DNA of 64,000 nucleotides from Rhizodiscina lignyota (taxonomy: Eukaryota; Ascomycota; Dothideomycetes; Aulographales; Rhizodiscinaceae): assembly GCA_010015805.1 (NCBI GenBank), contig ML978124.1, forward strand, positions 2,046,001-2,110,000, written 5' to 3'. The position numbers were made by a program, and so were the translations under genes. The notes below the pieces were generated by a model. That model saw only the letters and a program-made list of their open reading frames with translations. It made no database searches and was not told where the DNA came from. Shown piece by piece: positions 47,976-60,534 of the stretch. Position 1 is the stretch's first letter; each line of letters begins with the position of its first letter.

Positions 47976-48669
47976 TGTGATGGATATCGGGTGTCTGAGG
48001 TTCTAGAGGAGCTCGTTGTAGTGCTCGGTAAAGACGGAGAAGGAGAAAGATATGTAGGCGGAAGGGTCTGGTGAGTGAACGGCGACGAGTCAATTTCTCA
48101 GCAATGACAAGCCACTCGCGCGCGGTACGTTTCCACGGGAAAGCCATTCCCATTCAGGATAAAGTTTTGGGTGGCGTCATTGTGCGGATGTGCGGCTCTT
48201 TCACGTCCATCTCCGACATCGCGATTTTCAACATCGATTGCTCCTCATTATTCATGAACATACTACCACTATAGGTGAATTGCCTGGAGCAAAATATACA
48301 GCCTCATTAAGCGTCTATCCAAATGCTATGCTTCAAGCTCTGCCAACCAATAGGCGCCGAACACTTCATAGGCAAACAACGGCTATATGCCTGCCCTTCG
48401 TTCACCAGCAAGCCCTCGCCTACCTTGTCACGATCTAAATGGTGAATCTGCTTGTAGCGCTTTTACAATCATGTGCTGTTAGATGTGCTGCCCTTTGGTG
48501 GCATTCTGTATTTATTCTGTGCGACTTGACTCCCTTACTTTGACTACACTCCACAATAAGCGGTAGGGGCCATTGTTCTATTGTAATAACTTTTCGACAT
48601 ATCCACTCCAGCCTTTGAATAACTTTCTATTGTCTGCCTTTCTCATTGTCAGATTTTTCGTTTCTTCAT
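47976..48669. promoter_or_regulatory. Divergent promoter region
   Basis: 690 bp between the DRE2 start (minus) and the hypothetical gene start at 48670 (plus). No specific element claimed. Confidence 0.45.
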
Positions 48670-49428
48670 ATGCCTTGTAATAAACGGAAAGGACTAGTTT
48701 CAATGCTCATCGATGAAATGCTCGACGAGCTGGAGTTACAACCTAAGATCTCTACACGATCCGAGAGCCCTTCTTCGAACTACGATACAGATCAAATGCC
48801 CACGATGTACTCCACTGCTTCACCTTGTTCTTCTACATTGCGGACAGGAGCTTCCGCGAGAATTCCTTTTCTGGAAACATCATATCAAGATACCGCCAGC
48901 GAAAGACCAACAGGAAGACTGCTACAAACAGCAACGCGACCAACAGCACTAGGTCACCGCAGGGCAGCGACTTCACCCAACCTCCAGAAGCCTCTTCCAC
49001 CAATTCCAAGACCTTCAATGTGGACTTGGTCTCAGTGTTTCAAACCGCCTTCAGATACCAACGACTCCGTCCCACTGCTCAACAACATGCCAGTACCAGC
49101 GGAATTCGCCTCACGACCACCATGCGTCGCAGGTCAATCGTATCTCCAGCTACCACAGGCTCAAGAGCAAGCTAAGAGACAGAGCTGTCTCCTGCCAGAA
49201 GAACGTGTGAGACGATGGCGAGAAGAGCACTGGCTTCAAGAGCCGCAGAGTGTATGGGAGCACGATGACGAGGACCAGGACGACGAGCCAGAATTTCCCA
49301 AGAAAGATCAGAGAAGGGCACATTGGAAGTTGTCGCGTGATATGCTTGCACGAGGCATTAGAGGAGTGCGTACATTGTCTCCGGCCCGCTTTAGGCGATC
49401 TGATCCGGGCGTCCAACAACTTCACTAA
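48670..49428 (+). CDS. Hypothetical protein
   Basis: Single-exon frame of 252 residues starting MPCNKRKGLVSMLIDEMLDELE. The N-terminal 25 residues form a likely amphipathic helix. The middle is Ser/Thr/Pro-rich with a PLPPIPRPSMW Pro-rich motif that could bind SH3 or WW domains. The C-terminus is charged (EERVRRWREEHWLQEPQSVW, then an Asp/Glu run) and ends with GIRGVRTLSPARFRRS. No family recognised. Unbroken length and the divergent arrangement with DRE2 support a real gene. Confidence 0.6.
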   Translation: MPCNKRKGLVSMLIDEMLDELELQPKISTRSESPSSNYDTDQMPTMYSTASPCSSTLRTGASARIPFLETSYQDTASERPTGRLLQTATRPTALGHRRAATSPNLQKPLPPIPRPSMWTWSQCFKPPSDTNDSVPLLNNMPVPAEFASRPPCVAGQSYLQLPQAQEQAKRQSCLLPEERVRRWREEHWLQEPQSVWEHDDEDQDDEPEFPKKDQRRAHWKLSRDMLARGIRGVRTLSPARFRRSDPGVQQLH

Positions 49429-49555
49429 GGAAAGTGAACATCGGGTAGGAATGGATCGGGAGTACAGAGGATGCTGAATAGGTCACATTCTACTTTGGTT
49501 GTATCTATCATTCCTCGGGCGTTTATCCTTGCGCCATTTTGCCTGTACGTAGGAT

Positions 49556-51238
<1,683 letters not shown>

Positions 51239-52070
51239 TTAGATTGAAGGGACGCCTTCTCGCTCGTGTATTCTAACGTGTTTCGGTGGGGTCCAGGTCC
51301 GACGGGAGCTGCAGCGTGTGTACTGGCACCGATGCTTGTCGTTGATTGACGCTGTTAAGCTTTCCCCGGATCTGCTTCCTAATCAGTGTGTAGATAGTGT
51401 GAAGTCCCACGCTGCTTGAATGAAGCTCAAGGTGCGAAATGATTGTGAGGCTGAAGGAGCATTACATCAGCTCCCAGATGCAGAGCTTGTGCTGTCTATA
51501 GCGGAGGCGAGGGGTGCAATATTAGAAATCCACAGCGAATGAGGTCTGTCGTGGGCCGAGGGAATGACGTGCTGCGTCAAAGCTCAAGACGACAGCGCGC
51601 CAAGCGGCGCTTCAAGATTCCTCATATTCAAACAGCTGCTATGTTCCTGGGAGATTACTTGTGCAATGTAAGCTGAATGAGTAAGGTAGCTCGCGCGTTT
51701 CAATGGTAGAAATCATGCAGGGCAACGATGCTTCGGGTCCTATTGGTTTCAGAAACTCTATCTCATTTGGGTTTCTAGTCTGCCCCTATTCAAGCTCTTT
51801 TCTGTTTTAACCTCTACTACTCAAGAAGAAAAATTGACAGGTGAATGGTATAAGCTGTATAAGCTCTGTTCGCCGCCTCCAGACTCTCAGACGTTTGAAA
51901 TTCCGAACGATCCAAAGTAGCGAACGCCTAGTGCTCCATGCGATGCCAGCTTTTGCAGATGTGGCGATAAAACATATTGCGATAAGATCTTATCCACGCA
52001 AAGCACCGTCTCCAAATATGTGAATGGAATGGTGGAAAGCTGATAATGAAACGTGGGAGTTCCAGATCGT
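51239..52070. other. Intergenic upstream of GLR1
   Basis: About 830 bp between GLR1 and the 3' end of the PP2C gene. No gene seen. Confidence 0.6.
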
Positions 52071-53980
52071 TTAAAGCTTCGCCTTGACATCAGCACTCGC
52101 TGCGCTTGCCTCCTGGTTCAGGACCACAGTGTTGGAGTTGTCTCCTTCACCGAAGAAGATCACTTCAACAGTCAAGTCGTCCCTAAAATTATATTAGACT
52201 CTCATCTTAGACCTCGGCCTTGGGCTAGGGATCCTCAAACTCACCTGTAACGCCTGGAAAATGGACTGGGCAACGTCAATAGCGCGCAAACTTGATCCGT
52301 ATCCTTGCCTCCGAGGGCATTCCGAATCAAATGTGTCGCAACATTCTTATCTTCTACCACAAATCGCTCGTCTTTCTTGTCATCAATATTCCACTGTCGC
52401 TGTCTGATTGGTGCCCTCTGCCCGCTGCGCCCGTCAGCATCAGCATTTTTTTCGACGGGCAATTTCTCTTTCTTCTGGCTACCTAACCAACTACTTAGCC
52501 AACCAGATGTCTGAGGAGTGCCATTAGAGCTGCCATCTTTCGTCTGCACGTCAAGCCATTGTCCGACAAGGCCAACGACTTCCTCGTTCGTGAGACATTC
52601 CCAAAGGCCATCGGTAGCCATGACGAGGAAATCACCATTCTTAGGTTCAATCTTCGTGGTCGTTACCACAGGTTCTGCCGTCACGTATGGTGGAGTCTTA
52701 AGCTTGGGCGAAGGAGTACGTCCAAAGTAGAGGCTGCGAAGCTTTTCTTGGGTCTCCAGGCTCCACTTGTACACTGCATCGCCAAATGCTCGTGTTGGCT
52801 CGAGACCACCTAGTACACGGCCGACTGATACAACATCTGGTTCTCCGGGATGCTCTCTTCGCAGACGCTCTGCCTCCTCTTTCGTTGCACCAGTTTGGTC
52901 AATTGAAAGAGGCGTCGCTGTCCACTTGCCACTTGGTCCCATCCGGCCCAGTACAGCTCGTGAGTCTCCCGTGCAAGCGACACGGAGAAGCTTCGATTGG
53001 CTATCATAGAATGATAGTAATGCGCATGAGCCAGAGAAGGCTGGCGCGAGAACTTCCGCTGCGACGCGTTTTGATTGTGCCTTGGTCACAGTCTTTACAG
53101 ATTCGTGAACGATTTCGTTGTCAAGGAGGACAAATCCCTTCTTGATTGCGCGGTCGATCGATTCAGGGGTGGGGAGACGGAGGGCTGGATCCGCTAGAGC
53201 AGCTTTGTAAGTAGAATTGAGTTCTCTCGCGACGAATGAGATAAGCACTTGTCGAAGTTTCGCAGACGTGGTCCACCCGCTGTGTCCATCAAATACTCCC
53301 CAGAACATCCAGTCGCTGTTGGAGGTGCCCTCCTCCACGGCAGCCACATTACCGGGAATCTCAATGATCTTTTCCGCGTGATCATCCTCAATTGGATCGT
53401 TGCTGGGTAATTGGACAACATCGTATCGGACAACGCCTTGTCCTCTACCCACAAGCCAGCTTTCCTCATTCTTCCTCAGTTTTTGCGTCGCCTGCTCCGG
53501 CGACATCATCTCCAGAATCTTCCTGCCTGCGTCGTCCGTCTCCTTCGACAGGGGTCCGTCGCCCACGATGTCCCCCGTATACAGCCCACCCTGTCCGACC
53601 ACAATTGCCCTTCTTGTGTTCTCCGCCGCAACCCCTCCAGCCGTCGAGTGCACTTCTTGACCTCCTGGCGGAATGCTCAACTGGCTCGCTGCTGTACTCA
53701 CGGCTCGTTGCCCGGAGTACCAATACGCCGCACCACCGACCAACGCAGTCAAACACACAATCCCAATTGGCAGAGTGGGAGTCGCGCTCTTCCTCACGAT
53801 TGCTGCGCTCCCAGATCGGCCGTGCTGATGGCTATGCCCGTTCTCGCGGCGCCCGAGCGAGTTGAAGCGCATGGCTACGACATAGCTGGACGGGGAAAGG
53901 AGCGTAGTGCGCGCACGGCGGAACTTGGGTGGTGCGGGGCGGCGCGACGAGCGGAGGAGTGTGACGGCCGCTCGCCGCAT
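52071..53980 (-). CDS. PTC5: PP2C-type protein phosphatase, mitochondrial (Ptc5-like)
   Basis: Two exons (53980-52245 and 52182-52071; donor GTGAGT, acceptor TTTTAG) give 615 residues. The splice restores FSRRYRDDLTVEVIFFGEG, the final strand of the PP2C fold. The N-terminus is Arg/Ser-rich (RRAAVTLLRSSRRPAPP) and is followed by a membrane helix, LPIGIVCLTALVGGAAYWY, fitting import and an inner-membrane anchor. Metal-binding motifs are FWGVFDGHSGW, CTGDSRAVLG, DFLVMATDGLWE and GGKDTDQVC followed by DDLTV. Yeast Ptc5 dephosphorylates pyruvate dehydrogenase. The resemblance in length and topology makes that the best match, though substrate is inferred. Confidence 0.88.
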
Positions 53981-54356
53981 TGGAAAGAGTTGGAGGGGTT
54001 TATTTGAGAGGAAGGGAAGCGAAGAGGAGAGTGGTGTTTGGTAGATTTAGGTGCCGGAAGAGGCTGTAGGGATGCAGCCGGTCTGAGGATAAACTCGGAG
54101 CTAGATCGGCTATATCCGGCGCTTGTGAACATGCGAGTTAGACGCGCGCTAAACGACGAGTATAACGGCGTGCACTAAGACCATTGTTGGAATATGCAAC
54201 AACACTCAACTTTGTTTGTTTTTAAAGCAAAATTCTCCCGCACGTAGTTTACGCTTTAACCATCGTCAGCGTTGATCTAAACCCAATTCTCTCCCCCAGT
54301 CTTCGCGAAATCTTCCATGACGCTGGCCTCCACGTAAATCCTCAGTGAAGGCAAAT
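53981..54356. promoter_or_regulatory. Divergent promoter region
   Basis: 376 bp between the starts of the PP2C gene (minus) and the Rqc1 gene (plus); both promoters must be here. Confidence 0.5.
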
Positions 54357-56597
54357 ATGTCATCGCGGGCTTTGCGTCGAGCTCAGAGGGAGCTTGAAGA
54401 AAAGAAACAGTTGGAGCAACTGAAGAAAGAAGAGGAAGAAGCAGAACAGGAGGATGAAGAAGAAGAGGATGAACAACCTTCAACAGCAACATCAGGGTTC
54501 GGCATATTTGCAGCACTGGATGACGACAAAGACAACGAGGATGCAGAAGGCGACGCCGCACAGTCAGAACCCGAGAGTGAAGAGCTAGAGGTGGTAAGAT
54601 CGAAACCAGCGCAGACTAAATCGTCGAAGAAGAAGAAAAAGAAAAAGAAAAGGACCAAGGATGCGAAACAGCCCGAGCTAGAGAAAGCGTCAAAGAATAC
54701 CACTTCAAACAGGCAGGTTGATGAAATTGATCAAGCTCTACGTCAGCTCAAGTTATTACAAACCAAAGCTCCAGGAGTGGATCAGTCGACTTCCAGTATT
54801 AGCAAGGAACAACAAGAACTATTCGAGCTGTTATCGGTCGACACGCAGCACCTCCATGCAGCAAACGAAATGCGCCGCCTTTTTGGGCGCGCAGCAATGG
54901 AGGACGACCGTGGCGACGCAGAAGCAGGTGCAACCGGTCGACGCCGTGGCCGCAACCGAGGAGGACGGCAGGTCGGAATTGCAGGAGCGGTTGCAGGTGG
55001 ACGAAGTGCAGCCGGCAGACTGGCTGGTGTTGCCCTACGGAGAAACATCTTCATCCAAGGCAAGGAAGAATGGCCCCGCGGTACTGCGGCAGGCTTGGGC
55101 ATGGAGCTGATTGAAAAGAATACACATGGCGAGTGCGTTTTTAAATACGTGCACTCTCCTTCTTATCAGGAAGTCCAAAGGCAGTTCCAGAGCTGCGTTA
55201 GAACCATGGACCATGAGCACATGGTCCATCTACTGCGAGTCAACCCCTACCATATCTCGACCCTCCTACAAGTTTCAGATATGGCAAAACAGGAGCGAGA
55301 TCATACTGCATCTGGAGATCTGCTTGAGCGAGCTTTGTTCACCTTTGGACGCGCGATCCACTCAACCTTCTCCAAGAGGCTTTCTGAAGGCACTGCACGT
55401 CTAGAGTTCCGTCGCCCTGAAAATCGAGAGTTCTGGCTAGCTGGGTGGCGTTATATTGATAATCTCAGCATGCGCTCAACATGGAGGACGGTCTTGGAAT
55501 GGGCAAAGTTGTTGTTCAGCCTAGCTCCATACAACGATCCTTATCAGATGCGTCTTGTCATTGACCAATACGCCATTCGAGCCCGCCAACCACAACAACT
55601 CATTGACTTAATGGACAACAAGTTGCTAAGAGAATCTGAACACCTGCATAAGCTTCCTAATATCCAGTACAGCGCGGGCCTAGCACTCATCCAAACGAAG
55701 AATCCCTCGCGGGCCCGCCAAGCTCTGAAAGCAGCGATAGAATCGCATCCATGGATTGCTGCTCGCCTCTTCCAAGAACTCAACCTGGAACCAGTTCCAC
55801 CTTCCATCTGGGGCCGAACTCCACCCACACTGCGCGAAGCGGTGTATACCGAGCTTTATGCTGGACGTGCGAAAGACATCTGGAACACTCCTGAAGCGAC
55901 CTCTCTACTTATGGAGGTTGCTCGCTCCGCAGCAAAAGATCATCCCTCGAGCCAAGACCGATCCATAACCAGCATGGACAACATCAACCTGAACATTGCC
56001 CGCCACGTCATCATGACTGACAATCGCGAATTCATTGCGCTCATCCCATCGGAATTCACTCGGCAGCTTACGAGCGTGTCCGACCCTCTTCCGCCAGAAG
56101 ATGACCTGAATACATACCAGTCCGCCGCTCCTGGACCTAACTCAAGCTCTGAAAGCCTTGACGATCCGCTGTCCTTACTTCGCGAATACCATGAACTGCG
56201 CGAATTCATAGGTAGTCTTATCCCTGGCATTGGCCCGGAGCGACTTGAACTCTCCGACGACGAGTCCTCTGTCCCTGAATTGGAAGACGCAGAAGCAGAC
56301 CAACCGCGACATGACACTGGCGCCGCCCCGCCCCCTCAAGTGCCACGGCAGCTGAGTGAGGAGGTGGTGGCGGCCCAGCTTGAGGAGATTGGCCGGCGGC
56401 TTCATGAACGCGGTTTGACGATGGACGATCTGATGACGAGGACTGAGCGGCTACAAGAGCTCGGGGACCAGATTGCCGAGATTGCCCAGAGGACGGTCGG
56501 TAGCCAGTTGCACAGGGACGAAGCTGATGATGATGATGAGGACAGTGGAGAGCCCACGGATGAAGACATGCCTGGCTTGGTTGACCGAGACGATTAA
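54357..56597 (+). CDS. RQC1: Ribosome quality control protein Rqc1/TCF25
   Basis: Intronless gene of 746 residues starting MSSRALRRAQRELEEKKQ. Early residues alternate acidic runs (EEEEAEQEDEEEEDE) and a polybasic tract (SSKKKKKKKKRTK, about residues 86-98). FGIFAALDDDKD is a conserved family piece near residue 45. The TCF25 helical core spans about 170-560, with MRRLFGRAAMEDD, FKYVHSPSYQEVQRQFQSCV, LRVNPYHISTLLQVSDMAKQ, NREFWLAGWRYIDNLSMRST and LFSLAPYNDPYQMRLVIDQY. The C-terminus is acidic. Rqc1 works with Ltn1, Rqc2 and Cdc48 on the 60S subunit to mark and remove stalled nascent chains. Confidence 0.93.
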   Translation: MSSRALRRAQRELEEKKQLEQLKKEEEEAEQEDEEEEDEQPSTATSGFGIFAALDDDKDNEDAEGDAAQSEPESEELEVVRSKPAQTKSSKKKKKKKKRTKDAKQPELEKASKNTTSNRQVDEIDQALRQLKLLQTKAPGVDQSTSSISKEQQELFELLSVDTQHLHAANEMRRLFGRAAMEDDRGDAEAGATGRRRGRNRGGRQVGIAGAVAGGRSAAGRLAGVALRRNIFIQGKEEWPRGTAAGLGMELIEKNTHGECVFKYVHSPSYQEVQRQFQSCVRTMDHEHMVHLLRVNPYHISTLLQVSDMAKQERDHTASGDLLERALFTFGRAIHSTFSKRLSEGTARLEFRRPENREFWLAGWRYIDNLSMRSTWRTVLEWAKLLFSLAPYNDPYQMRLVIDQYAIRARQPQQLIDLMDNKLLRESEHLHKLPNIQYSAGLALIQTKNPSRARQALKAAIESHPWIAARLFQELNLEPVPPSIWGRTPPTLREAVYTELYAGRAKDIWNTPEATSLLMEVARSAAKDHPSSQDRSITSMDNINLNIARHVIMTDNREFIALIPSEFTRQLTSVSDPLPPEDDLNTYQSAAPGPNSSSESLDDPLSLLREYHELREFIGSLIPGIGPERLELSDDESSVPELEDAEADQPRHDTGAAPPPQVPRQLSEEVVAAQLEEIGRRLHERGLTMDDLMTRTERLQELGDQIAEIAQRTVGSQLHRDEADDDDEDSGEPTDEDMPGLVDRDD

Positions 56598-57816
56598 ACT
56601 GGTGCAACTACAAATCGAGCTCGAGATTAATAGTTTAGCGTAGCTCGATAAATGTCAAAGAGTACAACAAATGTGAAAACATCCCTCTCAGGTCTCTATA
56701 TTGCAGCATCGCCCACGCGACAAAACGCTTCAAGCGAAAGGAGCCGGCTGGACAGTATAAACACTGTCTGTGTTTGCACAGACCTAGTGTACGTAGCGCC
56801 GCTGCGCCACGCCATAGAGAGTGACAAAAGAGTTGAGCCATACATATCCCATCGAGTGTCGAAGTGGACAGCTACTTCATTTAAGATATTTTGTGTTCAT
56901 CAAAGCCGTGCATCCTCAACGAACACTAGCTAAAGTATATCCAACTGAGCTTTCGGTGAGGCTCGTGCTCCATCTGAAGAGCGAAACTTGTTCCTGCTTT
57001 ATGTTTCGACGTCCAACATGGTCAGGGCACCCTGCCGTGTGTATTAAGCCCTTACATGGGCGCTGGGGCCGTCTCGGGGGGCGCTTGTTATAGTGCCGAG
57101 ATGGACTTTCTCAGGCCTAGACGATTTGCTTTTTACAAAGGAATCTTCCCAGTGTGTACCCTCCGTATAAGATGCGATATATGATGCGGCTACCATGTTA
57201 GTAAACGGCTTCTACCGTTCCGGCTGGACAACTCTTGTCAGGTGCTTCGCTTCCCATTTGCCTGAAGAGGCCCGAGAGGCGCTTGCATCTCAGCCAACGC
57301 ATTAGCATCGTGCACGCCGAGCCACTCAGCAACAGATCCGGTAATCCTTTAGAAGCGCAAATAGCGCGGCGTTGGCCTCTGTAACTGTCCTTCTCTCGCC
57401 AAATCATGTGGGTCACCAGCATTCCTCCCAATCAGAAAGAGCACGGGTTTCGAGCACGTCGCAGCCTGTTTTTGCTAAGCGTTTCCTTGCCAATCGTTTG
57501 AAAGCCCACATTTCCATTTTCAAATCAACCCAGAACAGGAGAAATGTGTCTTTGGGTCTCAGCCTTACCTCTATTCGGTTCTAGCGCTAACCTTGCTGTC
57601 ATGGCTTTAGACCCAGCCACACGCAAACCCTTGGCAATGCATCGTATCCGTCAGCTGGATGCGCCGATGCCTGTGAGAAAAAGCCAACGAAAATCGCGGG
57701 GGTGCCAGTGAGGCTGAACGTCAAGTGAACGATAAAGGCAGAAGGGCTGGACAAGTTGGGGCGGGTTTGCGATCCTCTACATCCACCCAAGATGAACCGG
57801 TAGCCGTCCTGGCGAT
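56598..57816. other. Intergenic
   Basis: About 1.2 kb between the Rqc1 gene and the GPI-protein gene. Frames up to 93 codons, none supported. Confidence 0.55.
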
Positions 57817-60115
57817 ATGGTGCAAATAATGTCCTTGACATTCGTTCACATCTTCCTGTCTGTTCTTTTCTTTTGCTGCGCTTCTTTCGCTCAAAGTAAG
57901 TTGCTTCCGCGTGTGCAACAGATTTAAAGTCGCTAACTGAGCTTTTTTTAATCGCCTCAGCCATTAGTGTCCCTTTTCGCAATTCTTCTTGCAATAATGT
58001 CCCTAATTGCAGAGTCATTGTACCACAATTCTCCGAGTTCTATTGGTTTCCACAAACGTTTGAAGCCAGTGCAACGACGGCAATCGTGACTGCAACAACG
58101 TTTTACTTCTACCATGGAAACCAAACGATTACACAGGTCAAGACTGTGCCGACCGGCAACTACTCCACATGGCTCAGCCCTGCCACAAAACAGACTACTA
58201 TTACACGTACATATGGATCAGAAGATACGGTCACGACGGTCATGTCAGTGATCCTTGTTCTCAATACATCTAACGTCGCTAATCCGACCTTCACAGAACA
58301 TATCCAACCCCGTTTTTCGACTATGACACCGCATACACACTCTCTGGTTCCCTCAAGACCTCCACTGGTTGCATCCATGGCCCAACTACCATCACACCAA
58401 GTAGTCATCCGCCATTTCCCAATCCAACCAATCTCCCAACAGACTCCTCAGATCCATTTGGCACCACCCATACCCTCGCCCTCACTACGTTTTTGAAGTC
58501 TCTCCCAGGAATACAAACGGCGACACTGGGCGACGTCGATCCAGATTTGGTCCCATTCGGGTCCTCCCTGTCCGCTGCCACAAGTGCTTTCTACAAAAGT
58601 GCTTTTAGCGATCAGGCGGCACTCGGCGAATGTAGTGGCCCTGCTCCTGGAACAACCATAACCGAGTCTATATTCTTAACAGAGACGGCGTCAGCAATCA
58701 CCCACACAAGTGCGGCATTCTTGACACAGACATCGTCTTCCTCTTTGAACGCTGGAGCATTCGCGGCTCTACTTGCTTCCTTGCGCCATCAAGAGTCAAC
58801 GCCAGCAAAGGGCTCTCCTACACCCAGCCGCCCGGCCGCCAACAATGAAGGTTCTCCCAAACCTACGCCCGGAAATGGATCACCTGGAGGCCAAGGTCCG
58901 ACGCCAACGCCAACGCCTCAAAGCCCAGCGCCAAATAATAGCCCCAATGCTCCCGTATCTGCACAAGGAGAGCCGAAAGCTACTCCCGGGACCGGTTCCA
59001 GCCAGTCCAACAACGGTGGAGGGTCAAACAATAGTGGTGGCTCTTCCAATAATGGCGGGTCTTCCAATAACGGAGGCTCGTCAAACAACGGAGGCTCATC
59101 AAACAACGGAGGCACATCAAACAACGGCGGATCTTCCAACAACGGAGGCCAGTCGAATAATGGCGGATCTTCCAACAACGGAGGCCAGTCCAACAACGGA
59201 GGCTCCTCGAATAATGGAGGTTCTTCAAATAACGGAGGGTCGAATAGCAACAACGGTGGCTCGTCAAACAGCAACTCTCAAGGGTCTTCCAATAATGGCG
59301 GTTCGTCCAGCAATTCCAACTCGAACAGCAATGGTGGCAGCTCATCCAGCAACAACGGAGGATCATCTGGCTCGTCAAACGAGAATTCAGGGTCTAATTC
59401 TGGCACCAACGGAGAGTCTTCATCGAACGAAGGCTCTGGTTCAAATGGTGGCTCTTCGAATGGTGGACAAGGTTCGAATGGCAACGAAGGAGGCTCGCAC
59501 AACAACGCACAAGGCTCTCCCACCCAAGGTCCAGTTTTCGTCGCTGGTTCTCAATCCCTGACCCTGACGCCCACCAATATCGTAGCGACAGTGCCCGCAA
59601 CCGATCGTAACGGAGTCGAAACCGTCTCGCCGACCACCGCTCCGGCAGTCATCATCGGAGGTCAGACGCTGACACTTCAAGGCTCAGGCCAAGGCAGCGG
59701 AGGAGGAAGTGCTGCCGGAAGCGGAAGCAGTCCAGGAAGTGCAGGCGAAGAGGGAAGTGGGACCATCACCATCAATAATACGCCCGTTCACCTCACTGTT
59801 GTCTCTTCCGGAGGAACGACGCGGACTGAGGCCGTGTTTGGTTCGCCTGGCGCTGAACAGAGCACGGTTGTTGTACCATTCGGAAGCGCAGGAGGCTCGG
59901 GTGAAGGAAGCAGTGGGAACGGAGGCATAGGCCCATTCATATGCAGCGGCATTGGCGGCTGTGGAGGTGCTACTGGAACGACGACTGGAACACCGACTGC
60001 GACTGGTTCGGAGCCTGAGCAGTTCACTGGTGCTGCTGTCAAGAACGGCTCAAGGCGCGGTACCGGCGTGGTTATTACGATAATGATAATTAGTGTAATG
60101 TGGGTCAACGGCTGA
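57817..60115 (+). CDS. GPI-anchored, SSNNGG-repeat cell surface protein
   Basis: Three exons (57817-57895, 57961-58243, 58297-60115) give 726 residues in phase. Exon 1 is a signal peptide (MVQIMSLTFVHIFLSVLFFC to ASFAQ). The N-terminal 280 residues include RNSSCNNVPNCRVIVPQF and the second-splice product YPTPFFDYDTAYTLSGSLK, leading into FLKSLPGIQTATLGDVDPDL. A Pro/Gly/Ser linker follows, then the repeat region. The tail resumes order (QSLTLTPTNIVATVPA, GGQTLTLQG) and ends in a hydrophobic GPI signal (GTGVVITIMIISVMW) preceded by Asn/Gly/Ser residues suitable as attachment site. It is expected on the plasma membrane or wall. No enzymatic domain is visible; a wall or adhesion role is inference. 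Confidence 0.85.
59000..59480 (+). repeat. 18-bp coding repeat, SSNNGG units
   Basis: About 15 hexapeptide units (SSNNGG, QSNNGG, TSNNGG and variants) form the core, followed by Ser/Asn/Gly-rich degenerate copies. Codon use differs between units (AAC/AAT, GGA/GGC), so the array is not brand new. Confidence 0.9.
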
Positions 60116-60534
60116 GCAATGGCCCTGAAATATGGTCACTTCGGCGTACTGGGGGCATTTAATTGGCGCAAATTGGTTGAATGCTAAAAGCAGTCAATGA
60201 GTTAAAGAACACTTACGGAATCCCTGCATATAGTTAAACGCATATACGATACCCACATTGACTCGATATATACTCATTCTACTCCATTCATAAATGGAAT
60301 CTAAAGAATCTGAACGATGTGAATCTAAAAACGCAAACAAAGTAATCAACTGTCTGGCCCGATATGTGGTGGACACCAATGAGGCGACTTTCAGACAATT
60401 AACCCGATCGATTCCGAACCGTAGAGGTAGGCGAAAACCATGTTCAATTATTTGCGCAGAGCTCCAACGAAGGTAAACTGTTCGACAAGTCTTTGAGAAC
60501 ACATCAATCTCAGCCACCCAAAGCAAACGGCCAA
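60116..60534. other. Convergent 3' intergenic region
   Basis: About 420 bp between the GPI-protein gene and the P450 gene, no gene seen. Confidence 0.6.

Noticed and set aside
58918-59523. Minus-strand frames encoding Leu/Pro/Glu repeats
   Set aside because: Antisense of the SSNNGG repeat; repetitiveness alone explains the open frame.
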